64,000 bases of DNA from Pseudomonas sp. KUIN-1 (GCF_009176725.1 NZ_AP020337.1:2356001-2420000); one strand, 5' to 3'. Positions 37,152 to 47,873 are shown, counted from the stretch's first letter. Numbers and translations: made by a program. Notes: generated by a model not told the origin, from the letters alone.

Positions 37152-38771
37152 ATGAGAAACGTCAAGGTCGCTGTTCGTGCCGGGATGAGCTTTATGCTGA
37201 TCACCTGCCTGCTCATCGCGCTGGGAGGGATCGCGCTATGGAAAATGGGCGAGTTACGGGCCAGCATGGAATCGCTGGAAAAGGACGCGATGGCCAGCAT
37301 CATACAGGCTAACAAAATAAGCAGCGCCACGCTGCGTTTGCGACTGGATGCCCGGCGATTGATTGCACAGACTGACCCGCAGGCTCAGACAATTACCGTG
37401 ACTCGATTGAAAGCTGCGCGAGAAGACATGCTCAAACAATCTGCTGCATATGCGCCGCTGGCAAGCGCTGCCGATGAGGCAAGTCTCTATCAAACCGTCA
37501 CTGCGTCCGCCCAGAAGTTTGCGTCACTTCTGGATACGGTGCTCGAATTGATTCAGAAAGGTGCCAACGCTGATGCGGTGACGTTTACCGACACCAATAT
37601 AGTGCCCGTCACCGGTGAGTTGCAGACCGCCATCGATGCGTTGGTGCAGATGAATATTGATCAGGCCGATCAACTGAGTGTGCGTGCAGAAGCCGCCTAT
37701 GAAAGTGGTTTTATGTTCACAGTGGTTATTATTATAGTGTCATTGATTATTACCATATTTCTCGCGATTCTGTTGACGCGCAGTATTGTCACGCCTTTGA
37801 AATCATTGTTGTCGGTCAATGAGCGTATTGCCAGCGGTGATCTTCGTGGCGATATTCCGGTCACCGGTGACGATGAGTTTTCCGAGCTGCAACGCGCGAC
37901 ACTGGCCATGCAGAAGAACCTGCGACAAACCATTGGCCTGATCGGCAACTCGTCACAGCAACTGGCTTCCGCTGCCGAAGAAATGAACTCCATCACCGTG
38001 CAGTCCAGCACCGGGTTGGGTCGTCAGAATCAGGAGATCGAGCAGGCCGCCACGGCGGTCAACGAAATGACCGCAGCGGTCGATGAGGTCGCACGCAACG
38101 CAGCAGCTGCGTCTGACGCAGCGAAAGAATCCAACGCCTCCACCGTGCGCGGGGCTGAGCGAGTGGCCAGTACCGTCACCGCGATCGAAAAACTGAGCGC
38201 CACGGTGCTTGCCACCAGTGCCGACGTGCAGCGTCTGGCCGGGCAATCCAACGACATCAGCAAAGTTCTGGCGGTGATCCGTACTATCGCCGAGCAAACC
38301 AACCTGCTTGCCCTCAATGCCGCTATTGAAGCCGCTCGTGCCGGCGAGCAGGGCCGTGGTTTTGCGGTGGTGGCGGATGAGGTCCGGGCACTGGCGCATC
38401 GCACCCAGCAGTCCACCCAGGAAATCGAGCAAATGATCAGCGCCGTTCTAGAGGGCTCCGAACAAGCCACCCGGTCGATGCAGGAAAGTTGCATGGGCGC
38501 GCAGAATACTCTGGGGGTTGCACATGAGGCCGGTGTGGCGCTTGACGAGATTGCCCGGCGTATCGAAGAAATCAATGACATGAACACGCTGATCGCTACG
38601 GCCTCCGAAGAGCAGGCGCAGGTGGCCCGTTCCATCGACCACAATCTGATCAGCATTCGCGACCTTTCCGTGCAGAGTACCGAGGGCGCCAATCAGACTT
38701 CCCTTGCCAGTGGCGAACTGTCGAGACTGGCCATTGAAATGAATGGCGTCGTTACACGATTCAAGATGTAA
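37152..38771 (+). CDS. Methyl-accepting chemotaxis protein
   Basis: 539 residues. TM1 at about 10-30, a periplasmic four-helix-bundle-like sensor of about 160 residues, TM2 at about 188-212 ([20 protein letters not shown]), HAMP (about 213-265), and a cytoplasmic signalling domain with the conserved hairpin tip ([40 protein letters not shown]). No C-terminal pentapeptide for CheR docking is seen. Ligand unknown. Monocistronic by position; GGTAAC precedes the ATG, a weak ribosome site. Confidence 0.93.
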   Translation: MRNVKVAVRAGMSFMLITCLLIALGGIALWKMGELRASMESLEKDAMASIIQANKISSATLRLRLDARRLIAQTDPQAQTITVTRLKAAREDMLKQSAAYAPLASAADEASLYQTVTASAQKFASLLDTVLELIQKGANADAVTFTDTNIVPVTGELQTAIDALVQMNIDQADQLSVRAEAAYESGFMFTVVIIIVSLIITIFLAILLTRSIVTPLKSLLSVNERIASGDLRGDIPVTGDDEFSELQRATLAMQKNLRQTIGLIGNSSQQLASAAEEMNSITVQSSTGLGRQNQEIEQAATAVNEMTAAVDEVARNAAAASDAAKESNASTVRGAERVASTVTAIEKLSATVLATSADVQRLAGQSNDISKVLAVIRTIAEQTNLLALNAAIEAARAGEQGRGFAVVADEVRALAHRTQQSTQEIEQMISAVLEGSEQATRSMQESCMGAQNTLGVAHEAGVALDEIARRIEEINDMNTLIATASEEQAQVARSIDHNLISIRDLSVQSTEGANQTSLASGELSRLAIEMNGVVTRFKM

Positions 38772-38936
38772 CTTGATTGGCTGTCCGCAAGGCGAAGCCA
38801 TGTCTTCAAGCTTGCGGACAGACCAACGGACCATCATGAAACAGTCATAAGCCTATGAAAATTATTGGCGAATAGCTATAACAGAAGTCATAGCCAGCCT
38901 GACGCTTCCGTATGTTGGCGTCATGAGTTTGTGTGT

Positions 38937-41327
38937 ATGACAGTGAAACGGTTCAAGCTCAGAGTTCTGAGTTTCATCAATGGCCAGCTTTCAGCGTGGC
39001 TTATCGCTGTCGTGGCATTGCTGGTCGGCGTGGCACTTACGATCATGCTGGCGCTGGCCGACAACGAGTTGTATCAGCGCCAGTTGCATCAGCGTTTCGA
39101 TACTGTTGCCGCGGAGCGCTTCAGTCGCCTGCAGGAGCGTCTGGACCGGCAGACTACCCGGCTCGACACCCTCGCTCGCTTCTTTATCTACTCCCATCAG
39201 GTTGAACTGTCCGAATTCAACGGCTTTGTCGCGCCGTTACTGATTGGTACCCAGGCGTATGCCTGGAACCCTAGAGTGTCGCAGGCCGAACGGACGGCTT
39301 TTGAAAGACAGTTGCGTGAGGAAGGCTCAGCCGCGTATGCCATAAGCGAAATGGATGAAAACGGCGCCTTGAAAGCCGCCGCCGTGCGAAATGAGTATTT
39401 CCCGGTTCGATTCATCCAGACGCTCAGTGACATTCCGACGCCAGCAGGGTTCGATATCGCCTCGGAGCCGGTACGCCGTGCCGCGCTGGAGCGTGCGCGG
39501 TTGCTGAAACGAACCGTCGCAACGCCTCGTATCCGCCTGCTTTCCCTGGAGCCGTCGGACACGTATGGCATTCTGCTGGTCGCGCCGGTGTTCTCGACTG
39601 GCCAGCCGGTTCCACAGTTGCGGGGCTATGTCACCGCCGTGATCAGCCTGACGCAATTGATGAATGTGCGCACGGCAGAGCAGGACAATCTTGCCGTGAC
39701 CATGCTCGACCTCAGTTCGCCGGAAAAGCCCGAGCAGGTTTATCAGTCGCCGCTCCCTGCGATACACAATCAGTTGTATGCCAGCAGCCTGCTGAACCTG
39801 GGTGACAGGGATTATCTGGTCGAGGTTCGCCCTACGCAGATTTTCAGCCTGAACAACCAGATCATGATGCCCGGCCGGGTGTTGTGGCTTGGAGGGCTTT
39901 TGAGCCTGATGCTCAGCGCCTTGCTCTACAGTCTGATCAGCCAGCGTCAGCGCGCCTTGCAACGGGTGGCGCAGCGCACCCGCGAGCTGCGCCAGCGCGA
40001 GCACCAATTGAGGGCCGCGCATGGGCAGTTGCGCAGTGTGCTGGACGCGGCGACCGAAGTGGCGATCATCGCCACCGATCTGGACGGGCTGATCAAGACG
40101 TTCAACGTCGGAGCACAGAAAATGCTCGGCTATGCGCAAGAGGATGTGCTGGGCAGGTTCCGGCTGATGGACTTTTATCAGTCTGCCGATCTGGAGGCCC
40201 GCGCGAGCCGCATGAGCAAGAGCCGCGGGCAACCCATCAGCGCCTCGCAACTGATGTTTCTCGATGCTGTGCAGGATGGTAATCACCCTTCGCAGGAGTG
40301 GACCCTGCAGCGCAGCGATGGCAGCACGCTGGTGGTGAACATGCTGGTCACTGCGGTGCGTGACGATCAGGGGCTGTGGACCGGGTATCTGGCGGTATGC
40401 ATCGACGTCACCGAGCACAAGCGCGTCAACCAGGCCCTTGCCGAGCAGGGACAGTTGTTGAAAAAGCTCGGCTCACAAGTGCCTGGCGGCATTTACCAGT
40501 ACCACCTGGCCGTCGATGGCAGCGCATGTTTCAGGTACGCCAGCGCCGGCATGTGCGAGCTGTTCGAGGTGGACGAAGAGCAGTTGCTGGGCGATTCCGA
40601 AACTATCCTGCAACGCATACAGCCGCTGGACCTGGCACGGGTCAGAAGCTCCATTCTGATCAGCGCCACACACCTGACACCTTGGAGCCAGGAGTACCGC
40701 GTCAATCTGCCACGCAAGGGGCAGCGCTGGTTACGCTCGGCCTCCACGCCCGAGCGCCTGGCCGATGGCAGCGTGCTGTGGCATGGCTTTGTGTCCGATA
40801 TCACCGACCTCAAACGCGTCGAGCAGGAGTTGCGTGCGCTGTCGGTCACCGACGTGCTGACCGGCGCCTATAATCGTCGCTACTTTCAGGACCGGATGCA
40901 GGCCGAGCTGAAAAGAATCGACCGGCACGGCGGTAATCTGTCGATCATCATGCTCGATATCGATCACTTCAAGCGGATCAATGACCGCTTCGGGCATGCC
41001 GCAGGCGATCAGGTGCTCAAGGCCATCTCGGAAAAGATCAGCCAGCGGCTGCGCAGCGACGATGTGTTCTGCCGTCTGGGTGGCGAAGAGTTCATGGTGA
41101 TCTGTCCGGGAACGCGGGGTGCCCAGGCCTATCAACTGGCACTGAGCCTGCGCGAGGAACTGCGCAATCAGGCTATCGAAGGCGTCGACCAAGTGGTCAC
41201 AGGCAGCTTCGGGATCGCCAGCTGGCGAGAGGGTGAGGGGATCGACGAGATGTTGCTGCGCGCCGACTCGGGCGTCTACGCCGCCAAACAGGCCGGTCGC
41301 GACCGGGTCGAGCCCGAGCAGGGTTGA
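38937..41327 (+). CDS. CHASE-PAS-PAS-GGDEF diguanylate cyclase
   Basis: 796 residues. TM1 (about 15-37), a periplasmic CHASE-like sensor (about 80-270, FNGFVAPLLIGTQAYAWNPRV), TM2 (about 310-335), a coiled-coil linker rich in Arg/Gln, two PAS domains (about 370-500 and 505-630) and GGDEF (about 640-796). The active site is GGEEF (CRLGGEEFMVI) and an inhibitory RxxD (RSDD) lies five residues before it, so the enzyme should make c-di-GMP with product feedback. No EAL domain. The ATG at 38937 is preferred over an upstream in-frame start at 38865. Confidence 0.92.
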   Translation: MTVKRFKLRVLSFINGQLSAWLIAVVALLVGVALTIMLALADNELYQRQLHQRFDTVAAERFSRLQERLDRQTTRLDTLARFFIYSHQVELSEFNGFVAPLLIGTQAYAWNPRVSQAERTAFERQLREEGSAAYAISEMDENGALKAAAVRNEYFPVRFIQTLSDIPTPAGFDIASEPVRRAALERARLLKRTVATPRIRLLSLEPSDTYGILLVAPVFSTGQPVPQLRGYVTAVISLTQLMNVRTAEQDNLAVTMLDLSSPEKPEQVYQSPLPAIHNQLYASSLLNLGDRDYLVEVRPTQIFSLNNQIMMPGRVLWLGGLLSLMLSALLYSLISQRQRALQRVAQRTRELRQREHQLRAAHGQLRSVLDAATEVAIIATDLDGLIKTFNVGAQKMLGYAQEDVLGRFRLMDFYQSADLEARASRMSKSRGQPISASQLMFLDAVQDGNHPSQEWTLQRSDGSTLVVNMLVTAVRDDQGLWTGYLAVCIDVTEHKRVNQALAEQGQLLKKLGSQVPGGIYQYHLAVDGSACFRYASAGMCELFEVDEEQLLGDSETILQRIQPLDLARVRSSILISATHLTPWSQEYRVNLPRKGQRWLRSASTPERLADGSVLWHGFVSDITDLKRVEQELRALSVTDVLTGAYNRRYFQDRMQAELKRIDRHGGNLSIIMLDIDHFKRINDRFGHAAGDQVLKAISEKISQRLRSDDVFCRLGGEEFMVICPGTRGAQAYQLALSLREELRNQAIEGVDQVVTGSFGIASWREGEGIDEMLLRADSGVYAAKQAGRDRVEPEQG

Positions 41328-41333
41328 TGCAGA

Positions 41334-41358
41334 CAGACCCGCTGCGATAGCGGGTCTG
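41334..41358. terminator. Hairpin between convergent GGDEF gene and dacB
   Basis: CAGACCCGCT, loop GCGAT, AGCGGGTCTG: a 10-bp stem between two stops. No clear T-run in either direction. Confidence 0.5.
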
Positions 41359-41379
41359 CCGATGGCCGGTATCGGCTGG

Positions 41380-42846
41380 TTATTGCTGGATCGAGACGGT
41401 GGTGTTGGTCAGCTTGGGCTGCCGGTACAGATCGACCAGTACTTCGTCGAGTATCGAGGATGCGCCGAACGGACGCGGGTCGTTGAGGATCGCCACGACG
41501 GCCCAGGTGTTGCCGTTGCTGTCGCGGCTGAAGCCGGCAATCGCGCGTACGGTATTCAGGGTGCCGGTCTTGATATGCGCTTCGCCCAGCAGCGGGGTGC
41601 GCTTGAGTCGCTTGCGCATGGTGCCGTCGAGGCCGGCCAGCGGCATGGAGCTCATGAACTCGGCAGCATAGGGGCTGCGCCAGGCCGCTTGCAGGATCAC
41701 CGCCATCTCGCGCGCACTGACACGCTCGGCCCGCGACAGCCCGGAGCCATTCTCCATGACCAAATGCGGCGCAGTGATGCCTTTCTTCGCCAGCCATTGA
41801 CGGATGACACGCTGGGCGGCCTTGCCGTCGTCACCGTCAGCTTCGTTGCGGAACTCTTCGCCCAGGCTCAGGAACAGTTGCTGAGCCATGGTGTTGTTGC
41901 TGAATTTGTTGATGTCACGGATGACTTCCACCAGGTCCGGGGAAAAGGCCTTGGCCAGCAGCTTGGCATTGCCGGGTAGCACGCCAACGCGGTCCTTGCC
42001 TTGAATGGTACCGCCCAGTTCCTGCCAGATGGCTCGCACTGCGCCGGCCGCATAGGTAGGGTGGTCCAGCAGTGACAGGTAGGTCTGTGAGTTGCAGCCA
42101 TTGCCCAGCTGGCCGGTGACCGTCACGTTGACGCTGCCATCCGCCTGGGTGACCGGGTTGTAGCGCACATCCCCGGTGCATTGTTTCGAGGCGCTTGCCT
42201 TGACCTGATTATCAATGCGAATGCTGGCAATCGGCGGCTCGACCGAGACCAGAATCCTGCCGTCATCATTGCGGGTCACGAAACGCAGCGCCTTGAGGTT
42301 GACCATCAGCGCGTCGGGCTTGACCAGAAACGGCTTGTTGTCGTCATTGCCGTCATCGTTGAACACCGGCAATTGCGGTTGCACAAAATGACTGCGGTCC
42401 AGAACCAGATCGCCGGTCACCTGCTGTACACCATTGGCGCGCAGGTCACGCATCAGCAGCCAGAGCTTTTCCATATTCAGCTTGGGATCGCCGCCGCCCT
42501 TGAGGTACAGGTTGCCGCGCAGCACGCCGTTGCTCAGGGTGCCGTCGGTGAAGAATTCGGTTTTCCACTGGTGGGTCGGGCCGAGCATTTCAAGGGCCGC
42601 GTAGGTGGTAATCAGCTTCATGGTAGACGCCGGATTGACCGATACGTCGGCGTTGAACACGGTCGGTGTACCTGGGCCGTTGAGCGGCAGCATCACCAGC
42701 GAGAGTGCGTCATCGCCGAGTTTGCTGGCTTTCAGGGCCTGTTGAACCTTGGGGGGCAGCGTGGTGTTGATGACGGCAGCGTAGGAGGGTAGGGTCAGGG
42801 GCAAAAGGAGTGACGCGAGCAACAATGGACGTAGCGACTTGATCAT
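41380..42846 (-). CDS. dacB: D-alanyl-D-alanine carboxypeptidase/endopeptidase (PBP4)
   Basis: 488 residues with signal peptide (MIKSLRPLLLASLLLPLTLPSYA). Penicillin-binding motifs: SxxK in NPASTMKLITTY, SxN in NKFSNNTMAQQL, KTG in AHIKTGTLNTVRA. An insert of about 180 residues between the first two motifs is typical of class C PBP4. Trims and cleaves peptidoglycan cross-links in the periplasm; in pseudomonads loss of dacB is known to raise AmpC. Confidence 0.95.
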   Translation of the reverse strand: MIKSLRPLLLASLLLPLTLPSYAAVINTTLPPKVQQALKASKLGDDALSLVMLPLNGPGTPTVFNADVSVNPASTMKLITTYAALEMLGPTHQWKTEFFTDGTLSNGVLRGNLYLKGGGDPKLNMEKLWLLMRDLRANGVQQVTGDLVLDRSHFVQPQLPVFNDDGNDDNKPFLVKPDALMVNLKALRFVTRNDDGRILVSVEPPIASIRIDNQVKASASKQCTGDVRYNPVTQADGSVNVTVTGQLGNGCNSQTYLSLLDHPTYAAGAVRAIWQELGGTIQGKDRVGVLPGNAKLLAKAFSPDLVEVIRDINKFSNNTMAQQLFLSLGEEFRNEADGDDGKAAQRVIRQWLAKKGITAPHLVMENGSGLSRAERVSAREMAVILQAAWRSPYAAEFMSSMPLAGLDGTMRKRLKRTPLLGEAHIKTGTLNTVRAIAGFSRDSNGNTWAVVAILNDPRPFGASSILDEVLVDLYRQPKLTNTTVSIQQ

Positions 42847-43185
42847 TGACTAAAACCCTACTGCAAAGAGGGAAACGAAAAAGAGGGCATGGATGAATTA
42901 CCCTCGGTAACTATTGCAAATGTAGATTCGATTTCGATAACTATAGTAGTGAATGCGCGGCGGGCTTTTTTTGTAACACACAATGCCACGCATGATACGA
43001 GCCGCATTATGCCCCAAGCGGGGCAGGCTTGTGACCGGGGGGCAAGCCGGTAAATGCTATTTTTTATTGATTCGGTATCCATGGCCGTCGCAAGGCCGGA
43101 TATCCACTCCACGCCGCAATTGTCGGGCTTTTAAATCGCCAAGCTGGTAAAGTGCCGCCCGATATTTATTGATGAGGATTGTCCC
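42847..43185. other. Divergent intergenic region between dacB and yggL
   Basis: 339 nt holding the two opposing promoters. The part near dacB is AT-rich. TGAGGA about 11 nt before the yggL ATG is its ribosome site. Nothing else recognised. Confidence 0.4.
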
Positions 43186-43530
43186 ATGGCCACTAACCGC
43201 TCCCGCCGTCTGCGCAAAAAACTGTGTGTGGACGAGTTCCAGGAATTGGGTTTTGAACTGAACCTGGACTTCAAGCAAGAGCTGGACGACAAGGCAATCG
43301 ATGCTTTCCTTGACGCTTTCCTGAAAGAAGCAATGGAAGCCAACGGTCTTGGCTATGTGGGCGGCGACGACTTCGGTCTGGTTTGCCTGAGCAAGCGTGG
43401 CTCGGTCAGCGAAGAGCAGCGTGCTGCTGTCGAAGCCTGGCTCAAGGGCCGCAGCGAACTGACAGAAGTCACTGTCAGCCCGCTGATCGACGTCTGGTAC
43501 CCGGAAAAGGAAATCAATCCGGCCGCCTGA
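43186..43530 (+). CDS. yggL: YggL family 50S ribosome-binding protein (DUF469)
   Basis: 114 residues beginning MATNRSRRLRKKLCVDEFQE and containing FLDAFLKEAMEANGLGYVGG; both are typical of DUF469/YggL, which associates with the 50S subunit in Escherichia coli. Cytoplasmic; single gene. Confidence 0.88.
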   Translation: MATNRSRRLRKKLCVDEFQELGFELNLDFKQELDDKAIDAFLDAFLKEAMEANGLGYVGGDDFGLVCLSKRGSVSEEQRAAVEAWLKGRSELTEVTVSPLIDVWYPEKEINPAA

Positions 43531-43536
43531 TGTAAC

Positions 43537-43562
43537 GGGAAGCAGGCCAGCGCCTGCTTCCC
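43537..43562. terminator. Hairpin between convergent yggL and the hybrid kinase
   Basis: GGGAAGCAGGC, loop CAGC, GCCTGCTTCCC: an 11-bp perfect stem, 7 nt after the yggL stop. T-run weak. Confidence 0.7.
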
Positions 43563-43617
43563 TTGCCTGTTCCCGCACGTCCCCTCGTACACCCCCTCGC
43601 TATACCGTCTTTAACGC

Positions 43618-46600
43618 TCAGTCAGGCTTGGCCTGCTGCAGCATCAGCGCGTCCTCAAGCTCGATCATGGCCAGTTCGACGGTCTGCTGGCAGGTGTAGA
43701 ACTGCTCATCCGGTGTGTCCGGTTCGCAGGCCAGTTCAAGCGCATCACAGGCATCAACCACCCTTGAAGCTGTGATGATCCGTGCCGCGCCCTTGATCCT
43801 GTGCGCCAGATCGCGGGTTTTCTGGCGATTGTTCTCCGGCATCAGTCTGGCCAGTAATAGCCGGTCTTCGTGGTTGCTGTGCAGCAGTTGCGCGAGCAGG
43901 CGTTCAACCATTTCAGGACGGTCACCGGTCAGGTTGCTGACGCTGTCGAGGCTGAAGGGCAGGGCACGTGCGGGCGCCAGCGGGGCAATGGCTGTCAGCC
44001 GTTCGCTGAGCATCGAGAGGCTGATGGGTTTGAACAGGCAATCGTCCATGCCCGCCGCCCGGCAGCGCTCGATTTCGTCAGGCTGCGCGTTGGCCGTGAA
44101 GCCCCAGACAGGGCAGCGTTGGCGCTCGCAGGCGCGCTCCTGTTCGCGGATAGCAGCGGTCATGTCGTAGCCGTTCATGATCGGCATGTTGCAATCGGCG
44201 ACGACCAGATCGAAGGCATCGTTTTTCCAGCGATCGAGCCCTTGCGCGCCGTTTTCGGCCATTTCGCAGTGATGGCCGAGAAACCTCAGTTGCTGGCAAA
44301 GCAGCAGTCGATTGGCAGGATGATCGTCGACGATCAGGATTCTGAGGGTCTGATGAACGACGGCTGCCGGTTGCGCAACGACGGGCTGCCCGGTCAGCGG
44401 TTCAAGTGTGGTCAGCACCAGGTTCATGCTGATCCGGGTGCCGTGCCCTGGCGTGCTGTCGAGCGAAAGGTTGCCGCCCATCATCATGCACAGGCTGCGG
44501 CAGATCACCAGCCCGAGTCCGGCGCCGGTACGCGCCATTTGTCCGGTGTTATCGGCCTGGGCGAACGGCTCGAACAAACGTTGCTGGTCTTCGACACTGA
44601 TGCCGATGCCGCTGTCCTGAACGGTGATGTGCAGATGCAGCAGTTGCGGGTCCGGACTTTCGGCTGCCAGCAGTACGACCTTGATCCGCCCCATCGGGGT
44701 GAACTTGATGGCGTTGCTGACCAGATTGGACAGTATCTGTTTGAAGCGCAACGGGTCGATCAGTACGTCGGCGTTGATCCTGCTGTCCAGTTCGAGCACC
44801 AGCTCGAGGTCCTTCTGCCGCGCCAGCCCGTCGAATACCCGGAGCACCGCCTCCACCAGCCGACGCAGATTCGCACGCTCGGGGTTGAGTGACAGCCGCC
44901 CGGATTCGATGCGGGCGATGTCGAGGATGTCGCCGATCAGGTCCAGCAGGTCATTGGCCGAACTGTAGGCGACTTCGATGGCGGAGCGATCCAGTTCGCC
45001 GTGATCGGCACGTTTGAGCGCCAGTTCCAGCATGCCGATCACCGCATTCATGGGCGTGCGGATTTCATGGCTCATGGTGGCAAGGAAGGTGCTCTTGGCC
45101 CGGCTGGCGGCGTCGGCCTGTTCCTTGGCAGCCTGCAAGTCTTCGATGAGCTGGCGACGCTCGCTGATGTCGATCCAGCCACCGATGATGCCCTGTACTT
45201 CGCCCAGAGAATCGCGAAATGGCAGGATCCAGTGGTAGATGGTCAACTGTCGATCGCCAATGCGCAGAGGGCGGTCGAGGATCAGCGCGGTATTGCTGGC
45301 CATGACCCGCTGATAGTCGGCAGCGTATTCCCGGGCTTCGAAGGCATTGCCCAGTACCCCTTCGGTAGCGCTCTTGCCGATGATGTCTTCCCGTTGCGCG
45401 GAGAACACCCTGAGGTAGCTGTCATTGCACATGCGCAGCATACCTTCGCGATCCCGTACGTAGATGGGATGCGGCGTGCCCTCGACCAGGGCGCGCATGA
45501 ATTCGAACTGATCGCCCAGCGCCCGCTCCGCAGCTTCGCGCTGACGTATCTGCCGCCGCATCCACGCATTCCATGCCAGCAGGCCCAGCAGCAACAGGCC
45601 TGCACCCACCACAATCTGATAGATCAGCCGTTCATAGTCATGCCAGTTGGCGCGTGAAGGGGTATAGACGCGCCAGCGGTTGTTGATCGCTGCCAGATCC
45701 TGCGGCGCGATGCTCGCCAGCGCCTTGTCGAGAATCGAGCTCAGCTCGATGGCATTGCGTGAGGTCGCCATGGAAATCAGCGCCGGATCCTCGCCGACGG
45801 TGGCGGTCATCTGCAAACGCTCCTCGAAGATCCCGGACGACAGGAAATAGTCTGCGCTGAGCAGCGAGATGACCGCACCTTCCGCTCTGCCCAGTGACAA
45901 CATGTCCAGCGCCTGGAACGGGTTGTCGATTTCCAGCGGCACCACCCTGGGGTATTTGCGGCTTAGCCAGTCGAGCACCGGGCTGCCCTGGGTAATTGCC
46001 AGACGCTTGCCGTCCATCTGCTCCAGATAGCTGGGGGCGCCCGGTTCCTTGCGGGTGACCAGCACGAACGAATTGTCGATGTAGGGACGGGTGAAGCTCA
46101 ATCGGTCCTCGCGCGCATCACTGGACACCAGCGCACCGATCATGTCTGCCTGGCCTTCGCTGACCTGATTCAACATGTCGGTCAGGCTGGGCGAGCGTTT
46201 GACGTCGAACCTGAGCCCGGTACGCAGACGTACCAGTTCGAGCAAGTCTGCGGTGATGCCGCGAAAGTTGCCCTTGGCATCGAAGAATGTCAGCGGTGCA
46301 TACGCTTCGTTGACGACTACGTGCACGGTCGGGTGCTGAGCGATCCAGCGCTCCTCGCGTTGCGTCAGTTGCAGCTTCTGGTCGGTGAGCATCAAGTCGC
46401 TGCCCGTGCTCCAGCGTCTGGAGATATTGACGCGTTCATCAACCGGGATCGCCTTCAGCGTCTGATTGATGATGCCCAGCAGTTGCGGGTTTTCACTGCT
46501 GACCGCGAAGCTGAAGCCGTTGGGCTCGTGCTTGCCGAAATTCGACATCTGCACGTTGTTCAGATACCCCTTATTGATGATGTATTGGGTGGAAATCGTA

Positions 46601-47238
46601 TCGCCCAGGAACACATCCGCCTGATTGAAGGCGACTGCATTGATGGCGTTCTGAAAAGAGGGATAGGTCTTCAGTGTCGCGCCGGGATAGGACGCTTCGA
46701 CCTCGGCAGGCGGCAGGTAGTGATAGACCATGCTCAGCCGCATGCCTTTCAGGCCTTCGTTCAGGGGGCGGTTGTCTCCGACCCGGGTGACCAGGACGGG
46801 CTGGTCCACCGAGTAGGGCTGTGAAAGCCTGATGGTGCGATCGACTGCTTCAAAACCGTTTGCGGTGCCCAGCAGATCGATCTGGCCTGCGCCGAGGGCC
46901 TTGATTGCAGCATCACGGGTTTCGAAACGCTGAACCCTGATCGGCAGGTCCAGCGCATCCGAGATGATCCCTGCGTAATCGGCAGTGATGCCTTCGTAAT
47001 CGTTACCCGACATCGTGATATCGAAGGGTGGGTAATCAGGGTTGGAGGTGCCGAGAATCAGTTCGCGTTGCCCGCGCACCCACTGCCACTGGTTATTGTC
47101 CAGTTTCACGTCCATGTGCGCCGGACTCGAGCGACCGAGCAGGGTATAGTGATCGGCCGCATGAACACCGGCCTCAGCACCCCAGCCTATGCACAGGCTT
47201 GTGGCCAGTATTAATAATTGTCTGAAGCGCTTGGACAT
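43618..47238 (-). CDS. BvgS/EvgS-type hybrid sensor histidine kinase
   Basis: About 1206 residues. Signal peptide, two tandem SBP_bac_3 Venus-flytrap sensor domains (about 55-280 and 305-525), one TM (IVVGAGLLLLGLLAWNAWM), PAS (HPIYVRDREGMLRMCNDSYL), HisKA (FLATMSHEIRTPMNAVIG), HATPase, receiver (DLVVADCNMPIMNGYDM) and C-terminal Hpt (DLAHRIKGAARI; His in HRIKG). All phosphorelay residues are present. ATG at 47238; a GTG at 47250 would overlap the regulator stop by 4 nt and is the alternative. Signal unknown; Venus-flytrap sensors usually respond to small solutes. Confidence 0.9.
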   Translation of the reverse strand: MSKRFRQLLILATSLCIGWGAEAGVHAADHYTLLGRSSPAHMDVKLDNNQWQWVRGQRELILGTSNPDYPPFDITMSGNDYEGITADYAGIISDALDLPIRVQRFETRDAAIKALGAGQIDLLGTANGFEAVDRTIRLSQPYSVDQPVLVTRVGDNRPLNEGLKGMRLSMVYHYLPPAEVEASYPGATLKTYPSFQNAINAVAFNQADVFLGDTISTQYIINKGYLNNVQMSNFGKHEPNGFSFAVSSENPQLLGIINQTLKAIPVDERVNISRRWSTGSDLMLTDQKLQLTQREERWIAQHPTVHVVVNEAYAPLTFFDAKGNFRGITADLLELVRLRTGLRFDVKRSPSLTDMLNQVSEGQADMIGALVSSDAREDRLSFTRPYIDNSFVLVTRKEPGAPSYLEQMDGKRLAITQGSPVLDWLSRKYPRVVPLEIDNPFQALDMLSLGRAEGAVISLLSADYFLSSGIFEERLQMTATVGEDPALISMATSRNAIELSSILDKALASIAPQDLAAINNRWRVYTPSRANWHDYERLIYQIVVGAGLLLLGLLAWNAWMRRQIRQREAAERALGDQFEFMRALVEGTPHPIYVRDREGMLRMCNDSYLRVFSAQREDIIGKSATEGVLGNAFEAREYAADYQRVMASNTALILDRPLRIGDRQLTIYHWILPFRDSLGEVQGIIGGWIDISERRQLIEDLQAAKEQADAASRAKSTFLATMSHEIRTPMNAVIGMLELALKRADHGELDRSAIEVAYSSANDLLDLIGDILDIARIESGRLSLNPERANLRRLVEAVLRVFDGLARQKDLELVLELDSRINADVLIDPLRFKQILSNLVSNAIKFTPMGRIKVVLLAAESPDPQLLHLHITVQDSGIGISVEDQQRLFEPFAQADNTGQMARTGAGLGLVICRSLCMMMGGNLSLDSTPGHGTRISMNLVLTTLEPLTGQPVVAQPAAVVHQTLRILIVDDHPANRLLLCQQLRFLGHHCEMAENGAQGLDRWKNDAFDLVVADCNMPIMNGYDMTAAIREQERACERQRCPVWGFTANAQPDEIERCRAAGMDDCLFKPISLSMLSERLTAIAPLAPARALPFSLDSVSNLTGDRPEMVERLLAQLLHSNHEDRLLLARLMPENNRQKTRDLAHRIKGAARIITASRVVDACDALELACEPDTPDEQFYTCQQTVELAMIELEDALMLQQAKPD

Positions 47239-47246
47239 CCGTTTTC

Positions 47247-47873
47247 TCACACTAGCGCGTTGCGTTTTGCCATCTCGATAAGTTCTACCAAGGTTCTGGT
47301 TTTCAGTTTTTGCATAAGCCGCGTTTTGTAAGTACTGACGGTTTTGTTACTGAGAAACATGCCCTTGGCTATTTCCTTGTTGGAACGGCCCTGGGCAAAT
47401 AACTGCAATACCATCAGTTCACGGTCATTGACCAACTTGAACAGCTCCAGCTCGTCGGTCTGGCCATCTTCACGAACTGCGCACGTCAACGCCTGACTGG
47501 GAAAGTAATTGTAGCCGGATAATACCGCTTTCACCGAACTGAGCAGTTCACTGAGGTCTTCCTGTTTGCACACATAACCCGAGGCGCCCGATTGCATGCA
47601 GCGAATGGCAAACAGGTTGGGGGTCTGCGACGTCAGCACCAGAATCTTGGAGGGCAGCCCCATCGTATTGAAGCGGGCCAGCACCTCGAGGCCGTCGAGC
47701 TTGGGAATGCTGATGTCGAGGATGATCAGGTCGGGCATGCACTCACGCACCATTTGCATGGCGTCGACACCGTTATCGGTCTCGCCGACCACCTCATAAT
47801 TTTCGTTCTCCAGAAGCATTCTTACCGCCATCCGGATGACCGGATGGTCGTCGATGATAAAAACTGAGTTCAT
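47247..47873 (-). CDS. LuxR-type response regulator, partner of the hybrid kinase
   Basis: 208 residues: receiver (VFIIDDHPVIRMAVRMLL, phospho-Asp in LIILDISIPKLDG, Lys in SGYVCKQEDL) and a LuxR HTH (NDRELMVLQLFAQGRSNKEIAKGMFLSNKTVSTYKTRLM). Size and layout match BvgA/EvgA. The ATG at 47873 gives the family N terminus MNSVFIIDDHP; GGAATGG lies just upstream. Co-transcribed with the kinase. Confidence 0.91.
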   Translation of the reverse strand: MNSVFIIDDHPVIRMAVRMLLENENYEVVGETDNGVDAMQMVRECMPDLIILDISIPKLDGLEVLARFNTMGLPSKILVLTSQTPNLFAIRCMQSGASGYVCKQEDLSELLSSVKAVLSGYNYFPSQALTCAVREDGQTDELELFKLVNDRELMVLQLFAQGRSNKEIAKGMFLSNKTVSTYKTRLMQKLKTRTLVELIEMAKRNALV

